Source of the DNA: Deltaproteobacteria bacterium
Lineage (GTDB): Bacteria > SAR324 > JACQKK01
Assembly (NCBI GenBank): GCA_029858165.1
Contig: JAOUFO010000033.1
Location: forward strand, 1-11,483
DNA: 11,483 nucleotides
Direction: 5' to 3'
Shown: positions 6,692-11,483 of the stretch, piece after piece
How positions within the stretch are numbered: position 1 is the stretch's first letter
How the letters are laid out: each line of letters begins with the position of its first letter
Notes under the pieces: generated by a model
The model's database searches: none
What the model saw: only the letters and a program-made list of their open reading frames with translations
Told to the model about the DNA's origin: nothing
Program-made: the position numbers and the translations under genes

Positions 6692-6709
6692 AAATCTCGC
6701 ATGAGATTT
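6692..6709. promoter_or_regulatory. Inverted repeat abutting the -35 box, candidate operator of the nor cluster
   Basis: A perfect 7-bp inverted repeat, AAATCTC-GCAT-GAGATTT, ends on the first base of a consensus -35 hexamer (TTGACA, 6709-6714). A smaller palindrome with the same TCTC/GAGA elements, TGAGA-G-TCTCA (6798-6808), overlaps the norS ribosome binding region. The placement suits a repressor or activator site. It does not match the NsrR, NorR or FNR/DNR consensus sequences that I know. A weak terminator is the main alternative reading. Confidence 0.4.
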
Positions 6710-6740
6710 TGACAATATGTTTTGGGATATGGTTTATGTT
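6709..6740 (+). promoter_or_regulatory. Candidate promoter of the norS-norY-senC-orf1 cluster
   Basis: TTGACA (6709-6714) is a perfect -35 hexamer. The -10 is poor: TTTATG at 18 bp (6733-6738) or TATGTT at 20 bp (6735-6740). A strong -35 with a weak, badly spaced -10 is typical of promoters that need an activator or DNA distortion. The leader to the ATG at 6810 would be about 65 nt. Confidence 0.4.
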
Positions 6741-6746
6741 ATCAAT

Positions 6747-6771
6747 AGCCGTTTCTTCTTAGGATACGGCT
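6747..6771 (+). other. Hairpin in the norS leader
   Basis: AGCCGT (6747-6752) pairs with ACGGCT (6766-6771) across a 13-nt loop and is followed by GATTTTTC. It lies between the candidate promoter and the start codon, so it may be an attenuator-like structure or part of the leader fold. No known riboswitch is recognised. Confidence 0.3.
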
Positions 6772-6809
6772 GATTTTTCAAACCCCTTTCCTGTAATTGA
6801 GAGTCTCAC

Positions 6810-7349
6810 ATGAATCCTACTTCGGCTGGTATCCTGACCTTATTGGTCGGTTTGCTGGTGGCCCTGACCACCCTTTGGTTTATCGCCCGCTCCCGCCAAC
6901 AGGAACCGGCGGCCCAAGCCAACCAAGGATTGTATAAGGCCCGCACTCTTTACTTTGTGATTTTGTCATTGTGCCTGTTGGCCGGACTGACCGCCACCCT
7001 GGGCAAGGTTCCTTATGGGCAGGCAGATGCGGCCAACTCCCAAGTGGTGGTGAACGTAAACGCCAGTATGTACAACTGGGAAATGGTGAAGGTTGGGGCG
7101 GAAAATGCCGGAGAACTGGTGATTCCCGCCCAGAAGGATGTGGAGTTTAGAGTGACCGGGCTGGACGTAAACCATGGATTTGGCGTTTACGATGCCGACG
7201 GCCACCTGCTGACCCAGACCCAGGCCATGCCCGGCTATACCAATCGGTTGGTTTACAACTTTGCCCAACCCGGTGTGTACCATGTGCTTTGCCTGGAATA
7301 CTGCGGCATGATGCATCCTAAAATGAACACCACCTTCCGGGTGGAATAA
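6810..7349 (+). CDS. norS: CuA-bearing subunit II of a heme-copper NO reductase (sNOR-like)
   Basis: Electron-entry subunit of a heme-copper enzyme, 179 residues. Two membrane helices (about 7-27 and 48-66) anchor a periplasmic cupredoxin domain. The complete CuA site is present: His122 in VNHGF, then Cys161, Glu163, Cys165, His169 and Met172 in CLEYCGMMHPKM. It therefore takes electrons from a soluble cytochrome c or cupredoxin and passes them to the heme of the next gene's product. There is no heme c motif. The short length resembles subunit II of B-type (ba3) oxidases, from which sNOR is thought to derive. The start at 6810 is preceded by GAGAG, a modest ribosome site lying in a small palindrome. 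It is first in a four-gene cluster. Without the neighbour's altered active site it would be called cytochrome c oxidase subunit II, which remains the alternative. Confidence 0.8.
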   Translation: MNPTSAGILTLLVGLLVALTTLWFIARSRQQEPAAQANQGLYKARTLYFVILSLCLLAGLTATLGKVPYGQADAANSQVVVNVNASMYNWEMVKVGAENAGELVIPAQKDVEFRVTGLDVNHGFGVYDADGHLLTQTQAMPGYTNRLVYNFAQPGVYHVLCLEYCGMMHPKMNTTFRVE

Positions 7350-7373
7350 CCACCTTCGCTTTTGGAGAAACAC

Positions 7374-8810
7374 ATGAGTAACCCTGCTTTGGATAACAAG
7401 CGAATTACGGTGGTTTATACCGTTACCGCATTATTGGTGTTTTTGGTGTTGGCGCTGTTGGGCTGGGTGATGCGTCTTACCCAGTCCGGCATGGTTCAAC
7501 TTCCCTCCGATGCCTTCTACAGTGTGATGACCCTGCACGGTTTGGGTATGGCGGGGGTGATGTACACCGGGGCTTATGCCGCTCTTTGGTATCTGCTTTC
7601 CGGTTATGTTCAGCCCAGCCTGAAGCTGATGAAGATCAATTTTGTCCTCATTTTACTGGGGGTGGTGGGGCTGATCGGCGCCACCCTGATCGGGGGTTTT
7701 GGGGCAGGTTGGTATGTGCTTTACCCGCTTCCCTTTATTGAGCAGTGGCCCCGCTGGTCTTCCCTGCTGGCGATCGTCTCCCTGGTGCTGCTGGGGGTGG
7801 CTTGGCTGCTGGGGCAGTTGGACCTGTTGCGGGTGTTGGCCCAACGTTATGGCCTGGGGGGTATGCTGGCCTGGCCCACCCTGTTTGGCAAAAAGAGCGA
7901 GGCGGTTCCCCCGCTGGTGCTGGTGGCCGCGATCAATCTGTTGGCGGGTGCGCTCACCACGGTGGTGGGGGCGGTGATGCTGGTGCTTTACCTGTTCCAA
8001 TGGATGGAGCCCACCGTCAGTCTGGACGCCCTGCTGATGAAAAATATGGTCTTTTTGTTTGGCCACACCCTGGTCAATATCACCCTGTACTTCGGCATCG
8101 CCGCCATTTATGAACTGTTCCCCAAGTATTCCGGCCGCCCCTGGGTGACCAACCGGGTGGTGGCGCTGTCTTGGAATGTCACCTTTGTACTGGTGATGCT
8201 GGTGTTTTTCCACCACCTGTACATGGACTTCGCCAACAACATTGCGTTGCACTACATCGGTCAAGTCGGTTCTTACCTGTCCGCCATTCCGGCCACCGTG
8301 GTCACCGTGTTTGGAGTGCTGGCTCAGATCAACAGATCCGGTATCCGCTGGAGCTTTGTGCCGCTGACCTTCACCCTGGGGGTAATGGGCTGGATAATCG
8401 GGGGCTTTGCCGCCATCGTGGACACGACCATCGCCATCAACCTAACCTTCCACAACACCCAATGGGTGCCGGCTCACTTTCATACCTACTTCCTGTTGGG
8501 GTTCGCGGTGATGCTGTTCGGTATCTTTTACCACCTGTTGGAACCGGAAGCCGAGAAGTTGGCCAAAACGTCGCTGGCCGCCATTTTGGTGGGTGGATAC
8601 GGCTTTGTGACCATGTTTTATCTGGGTGGGGTCAACAGCGTGCCGCGCCGATTTTCCGGCTATGAGGCTGTCCAGACGGGAACCATCGCCCAGACCGGTC
8701 ACGATCTGGCGGTTTATGCGGTGGGCTTCGCGGCCATTTTGTTGGTGGGCGTGTTGCTGTACTACGCGGCCGTGTTCAGGCGGATTGGTGCGGCATGGAA
8801 CCGGGCGTAA
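7374..8810 (+). CDS. norY: Heme-copper subunit I, sNOR-type nitric oxide reductase (NorY-like)
   Basis: Catalytic membrane subunit, 478 residues with about 12 helices. I use ATG at 7374 (GGAG 6 nt upstream); an in-frame TTG at 7362 is less likely. Metal ligands are all present: His55 (TLHGLG) and His370 for the low-spin heme, His231 (FGHTLVN), His280 and His281 (FFHHLYMDF) for CuB, and His368 (VPAHFH) for the active-site heme. Oxygen-reducing A- and B-family enzymes have Tyr four residues after the first CuB histidine (GHPxVY), cross-linked to it. Here that residue is Asn235. No replacement Tyr precedes the HH pair as it does in cbb3 oxidases. Loss of this Tyr is a known hallmark of NO reductases that arose from oxidases, and the gene order matches norSY-senC-orf1. 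I infer reduction of 2 NO to N2O. An unusual oxidase is the alternative. Confidence 0.82.
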   Translation: MSNPALDNKRITVVYTVTALLVFLVLALLGWVMRLTQSGMVQLPSDAFYSVMTLHGLGMAGVMYTGAYAALWYLLSGYVQPSLKLMKINFVLILLGVVGLIGATLIGGFGAGWYVLYPLPFIEQWPRWSSLLAIVSLVLLGVAWLLGQLDLLRVLAQRYGLGGMLAWPTLFGKKSEAVPPLVLVAAINLLAGALTTVVGAVMLVLYLFQWMEPTVSLDALLMKNMVFLFGHTLVNITLYFGIAAIYELFPKYSGRPWVTNRVVALSWNVTFVLVMLVFFHHLYMDFANNIALHYIGQVGSYLSAIPATVVTVFGVLAQINRSGIRWSFVPLTFTLGVMGWIIGGFAAIVDTTIAINLTFHNTQWVPAHFHTYFLLGFAVMLFGIFYHLLEPEAEKLAKTSLAAILVGGYGFVTMFYLGGVNSVPRRFSGYEAVQTGTIAQTGHDLAVYAVGFAAILLVGVLLYYAAVFRRIGAAWNRA

Positions 8811-9427
8811 TGTTATCCGCCAAGTCCCTGCGTTTTTTTGGGTTTGCCATGCCCTTGCTGACGGCCGGTTTTTGGGTGGGACTGATCGGTTGGTGGACGT
8901 TGGGCTTTACCGCCTTTACGGCCACCTCACATACGTTTAATCTGGCGGGGCCTTTGCCCCGTCAGGCTGCTTCTTTGGCCCTGGTGAATCACCAGGGCCA
9001 TTTTTTTTCACTGATCCAGCCAAACGGACCCTACCGACTGGTCTATTTTCACTTTCTCTCCTGCCGCCAGATTTGCCCCTTGTTGCACAGCCGCCATTTG
9101 GAAATTTTGCGCTCGCTGCCCCCTGTCAAACAGGCCAACCTGGAACTGCTGGCCATCAGTGTGGATCCGGCCGACACCCCGGACAAGCTATGGGCCCACC
9201 TGCGTCATCTGGATTCTCCGCCCAATCTGGTGATGGCCGCTTTGGATGGCCCTCAACCCCAATCTTTGCAGGCATTGGGGGTTTCCGTGGTGCGTAAGGC
9301 TGACGGCAGCTACAACCACCCGGCCTTCAGCTTTCTCATCAACCCCCAAGGAAAAATGGTGCTGGTGGTGGACGGCAACACCCCCCCAGCGCAGGCGGCC
9401 CGCCGGATAGAGAAAGAACTGCCATGA
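8810..9427 (+). CDS. senC: SCO1/SenC-family copper chaperone
   Basis: Membrane-anchored, thioredoxin-like copper chaperone that matures the CuA site of subunit II. With ATG at 8810 (overlapping the norY stop as TAATG) it has 205 residues; an in-frame ATG at 8795 would add five. An N-terminal helix (about 7-30) anchors it. The copper-binding CxxxCP motif is Cys85-Cys89 in SCRQICPLLHSRH, and the third ligand, His170, lies in YNHPAFSFLINPQGK, as in the family. The thioredoxin-fold stretch LLAISVDPADTPDKLW is also typical. Overlap with norY and with the next gene indicates a single operon with translational coupling. A dedicated SCO protein fits the presence of a full CuA site upstream. Confidence 0.9.
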   Translation: MLSAKSLRFFGFAMPLLTAGFWVGLIGWWTLGFTAFTATSHTFNLAGPLPRQAASLALVNHQGHFFSLIQPNGPYRLVYFHFLSCRQICPLLHSRHLEILRSLPPVKQANLELLAISVDPADTPDKLWAHLRHLDSPPNLVMAALDGPQPQSLQALGVSVVRKADGSYNHPAFSFLINPQGKMVLVVDGNTPPAQAARRIEKELP

Positions 9428-10014
9428 GTCCGGTTCAAAGCGTATCAGACAAACGGTTTTTCCGGCCGGGGTGGTTCTGGGCGGCCCCTCTGGCGGCGGT
9501 GGCGGTATCCTCGCCCCCCCTTTCCCCCTGGTTGCAGACCACCATGGCGGGCCACATGCTGGTCCAAATGCCTCTGTTGCTTTTGTTGGGCGGGGCCTGG
9601 GGGGGCCGGGTGACGCTGCTGCCCGCCGCCGCCGACCCCTGGGGGCTGACCGGGCTGGTCTGGTTTGTGGGAACCCATCTGTTTTGGTGGATTCCCCGGT
9701 CCCTGGACCTGGCCACCCTTCAGCCGGGCTGGGGAGCACTGATGCACGGCTCACTGTTTGCGGCCGGGTGGGCTCTGGGCCAAAGCTGGGCCAGAGCCCC
9801 CTTTGCCCTGCAAGGAACACTGGCCGTCCACCTGGTCGCTCTGCTACTGGCCATGGGGGTGATTTACCAGGGAGCCCTGTTCGTGGTTTGCCAGTCCTAT
9901 CCGCTGGAGCAGCAACAGGAAATGGGCGGCCTGCTGTTTTGGGGGGCGGGCGGCCTTTACCTGCTGCTGGTGGTCTGGGCGGGGATAAAGCTGGGCGGAA
10001 AAAAAATTGGGTGA
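9424..10014 (+). CDS. CtaG-like membrane protein (orf1 of the nor cluster)
   Basis: Integral membrane protein of 196 residues with about five or six hydrophobic helices. Its ATG overlaps the senC stop (ATGA). Several blocks resemble the caa3-type CtaG family of oxidase assembly proteins: GHMLVQMPLLLLLG (43-56, cf. HMxQHxLLM), HLFWWIPRSLDLA (85-97), LMHGSLFAAGW (106-116) and YPLEQQQEMGGLLFWGAGG (159-177, cf. PLxDQQxGGLxMW). Several His, Met and Cys residues (His44, His108, His136, Cys156) could take part in copper handling. By family and position I infer a role in assembling the metal centre of the upstream subunits, most likely CuB. It corresponds to the uncharacterised orf1 that ends norSY-senC-orf1 clusters. 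Confidence 0.75.
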   Translation: MSPVQSVSDKRFFRPGWFWAAPLAAVAVSSPPLSPWLQTTMAGHMLVQMPLLLLLGGAWGGRVTLLPAAADPWGLTGLVWFVGTHLFWWIPRSLDLATLQPGWGALMHGSLFAAGWALGQSWARAPFALQGTLAVHLVALLLAMGVIYQGALFVVCQSYPLEQQQEMGGLLFWGAGGLYLLLVVWAGIKLGGKKIG

Positions 10015-10062
10015 GGGGGAGCACACCTCCCTTATACACGACGGAAGAAGACCCGGAAGGGT
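10015..10062. terminator. Hairpins between convergent genes, possible weak terminators
   Basis: Right after the orf1 stop, GGGAG-CACAC-CTCCC (10017-10031, extendable by two G-T pairs) forms a hairpin. A second one, ACCC-GGAA-GGGT, lies at 10051-10062 beside a run of seven A on the plus strand. Neither is followed by a proper T-run in its reading direction, so termination of the two convergent transcripts here is only plausible. Confidence 0.3.
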
Positions 10063-10085
10063 TAAAAAAACATCGTTCTCTTGGT

Positions 10086-11483
10086 TTATTTGACCAGCAG
10101 AATGTAATGGCAGTTGAGATACCCCCCGCTGTCCCCTACCAGATACCCGAAGCGGTCCCCCACCTCAATAAAAAAGCGGCTTTGCCCGGCAGGTACCGTA
10201 TAGCGGGCTTCCAGGGATTTTTTAGGGGCATAGGAGGCTGAAAGGTCCTGGTGCTCATCAAACACCCGGACGGCGGGGGTGAGATTGGTCTGGCCCAGCC
10301 GCTCCCAGGTGAGGATGACGGTCTGGCCCGGTTTGGCTTCCACGGTGTAAAAATCTGTGTCTCTGCGGGCACTTAGAAAGCCGTAAATCGGAGCATTGAG
10401 CCCCACCGGATTGGCCCGGTCAAACAGACCGTTTTGTTCTTTTTCCGAAAATCGGGGATTCAGCCCCTCCCTGCCGGGCAACAACAAAAAAGGTTCCAGC
10501 AGCCGTTCCACCATTTTGGGGCGCACGGATTTGGGAAAGGGGACCGGCATTTCATATTTGGCCACATTCATCCGGGTGACCGCGATGGAAAGCCCCTCTC
10601 CGCTGACCGCCACATCCGATATGGTGAACTCCCCGGTTTTTCTCCCCACCAGACCCTGGCTGGCGGATTCCAGGCTTCCACCCAGGGGGCCGGAATAAGT
10701 AACCGTATCGGGCGAAAGACGGTACAGCACAAAGTTTTTAAAGGCGGGCATGGTTTTGAAGAAATCCGTTTCAAAACTTTCCTGATCGTACACCGACTTT
10801 AACCCTTTGACCGCCAGCATCACCCGTTGGGAGGATTCTTCCACCAGCACCGGTTCCTGGATCCGGTCCGGTTGAATCTGGCTGATCAACGGCTTGATCA
10901 GTTCCTTGACCACCGGCCCTTCCACCGCCAGGGGTGCCTTGGGGTTGGCCAGGGGGCCTTTGAATTCCTGATTGAACACCGCCAGGGGGGTGCCGGTGGA
11001 GGGTTGGTAAAACACTGCCTTCATGGCGGAAGGGTCCCCTCCCCCCCACCCGCCGGGGGCCGACAAATAAAATGAAACAAACAACACCATAATGGGGGTA
11101 TCGGTTTTTTCCCTCAGCACCTTTTTGCGCCCGGGGGTATCCTTGTAAGGCTCGTCCAAAGCCTTGGCCTCCCTGGGCTCCAGTTCCACCTCTTTGGCCA
11201 AATCCAGATTCAACAGGTCCAGCCTTTGCTTCAGATCATTCAGAGCGGCCTGTTTTAAGGGGGGTTCCTTTAAAAAGGGGTCCTCCCGATTATAGGCCAG
11301 CCACACCGGTTTGGGTTTTTCCCCCAAAATGGGCAGGGAAATCTCCTTCAGGCTTTCCTCCAACTGGACCCGATTGATCCGGATATCCAGCTTCACCATG
11401 TATTTTTTATTGTCGGCGGAGCTTTGTTGGTCCACCACCCGGTAGGAACTGATAAATTTTTGGGTTCGGGAGTAAATCCTGCT
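10086..11483 (-). CDS. FlgT-N-like and PPC-like domain protein, 5' end outside window
   Basis: 465 residues are visible; the frame is still open at the right edge, so the true start lies outside. GTG at 11438 inside the domain is not needed. The first visible residues (SRIYSRTQKFISSYRVVDQQ, then a KYMVKLDIRINRVQLEESL strand and helix) look like the N-terminal domain of flagellar assembly T protein FlgT and related exported proteins, where a signal peptide and more of this domain would precede. A charged, lysine-rich middle follows. The C-terminal part, from about FLSARRDTDFYTVEAKPGQ to the end (ending CHYILLVK), resembles a PPC domain, a small beta-sandwich often found at the ends of secreted proteins. 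It is probably periplasmic or surface exposed, but its actual role is unknown. It converges on the nor cluster with a 71-bp gap. Confidence 0.75.
   Translation of the reverse strand, partial: SRIYSRTQKFISSYRVVDQQSSADNKKYMVKLDIRINRVQLEESLKEISLPILGEKPKPVWLAYNREDPFLKEPPLKQAALNDLKQRLDLLNLDLAKEVELEPREAKALDEPYKDTPGRKKVLREKTDTPIMVLFVSFYLSAPGGWGGGDPSAMKAVFYQPSTGTPLAVFNQEFKGPLANPKAPLAVEGPVVKELIKPLISQIQPDRIQEPVLVEESSQRVMLAVKGLKSVYDQESFETDFFKTMPAFKNFVLYRLSPDTVTYSGPLGGSLESASQGLVGRKTGEFTISDVAVSGEGLSIAVTRMNVAKYEMPVPFPKSVRPKMVERLLEPFLLLPGREGLNPRFSEKEQNGLFDRANPVGLNAPIYGFLSARRDTDFYTVEAKPGQTVILTWERLGQTNLTPAVRVFDEHQDLSASYAPKKSLEARYTVPAGQSRFFIEVGDRFGYLVGDSGGYLNCHYILLVK

Larger units (their letters stand above)
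6352..6698. mobile_element. Possible insertion-sequence relic
   Basis: The ATPase remnant breaks at GAGACCTCTG (6352-6361). This resembles the terminal repeats of IS5-like elements, many of which begin GAGACC (recalled, not searched). An imperfect inverted partner, CAGAAATCTC, lies at 6689-6698 (8 of 10 positions match). Inside, on the minus strand, there is a short start-like frame with an excellent ribosome binding site (6549-6614) that breaks quickly. No full transposase and no target duplication are visible. Apart from these remains and hairpins, I see no gene in 6367-6809. Confidence 0.25.

Noticed and set aside
6715..6745. FNR/DNR box (TTGAT-N4-ATCAA) upstream of norS
   Set aside because: Only a single half-site ATCAA near 6740-6745 is present; the partner half does not match at the required spacing.
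7374..8810. Ordinary ba3- or aa3-type cytochrome c oxidase subunit I
   Set aside because: The helix VI tyrosine required for O2 reduction is Asn, no cbb3-like substitute is visible, and the gene neighbourhood matches norSY-senC-orf1.

Overview
The window looks like chromosomal DNA of a GC-rich Gram-negative bacterium. It encodes a lipobox-bearing surface or periplasmic protein, an inner-membrane heme-copper enzyme and a protein resembling the N-terminal domain of flagellar assembly protein FlgT. Genes on both strands have conventional Shine-Dalgarno sites. The sequence does not let me name a genus.

Left part, leftward genes (1-3640). A 3'-truncated lipoprotein gene (1-1610) carries a His/Asp/Glu-rich linker, four Ig-like (Big-type) repeats and the start of what looks like a pre-peptidase C-terminal (PPC) domain. 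Upstream of it lies a translationally coupled pair of paralogous genes of unknown function (2705-3640 and 1869-2708).

Middle part, rightward genes (3947-5639). glyA (serine hydroxymethyltransferase) has a good promoter candidate and is followed by a small unrecognised gene. From 5641 to 6139 comes a mosaic of dispersed hairpin-forming repeats. From 6190 to 6809 there is gene debris: a short, prematurely ended start of a RecF/SMC-like ATPase gene, a possible insertion-sequence relic, hairpins, and a promoter/operator region.

Right part (6810-10014). Four tightly packed or overlapping rightward genes encode a CuA-bearing oxidase subunit II-like protein, a 12-helix heme-copper subunit I, a SCO1/SenC copper chaperone and a CtaG-like membrane protein. 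Subunit I keeps all six metal-ligand histidines, but the active-site tyrosine that oxygen reductases of the A and B families have on helix VI is an asparagine. That substitution and the gene order match the norS-norY-senC-orf1 type of nitric oxide reductase (sNOR), so I read this as an NO-detoxifying or NO-respiring enzyme with its own copper-insertion factors, not as an ordinary cytochrome oxidase. A perfect 7-bp inverted repeat abutting a consensus -35 box lies upstream and may be its operator.

Right edge, leftward: a protein truncated at its 5' end (10086-11483), with an apparent FlgT-like N-terminal domain and a PPC-like C-terminal domain, converges on the nor cluster.
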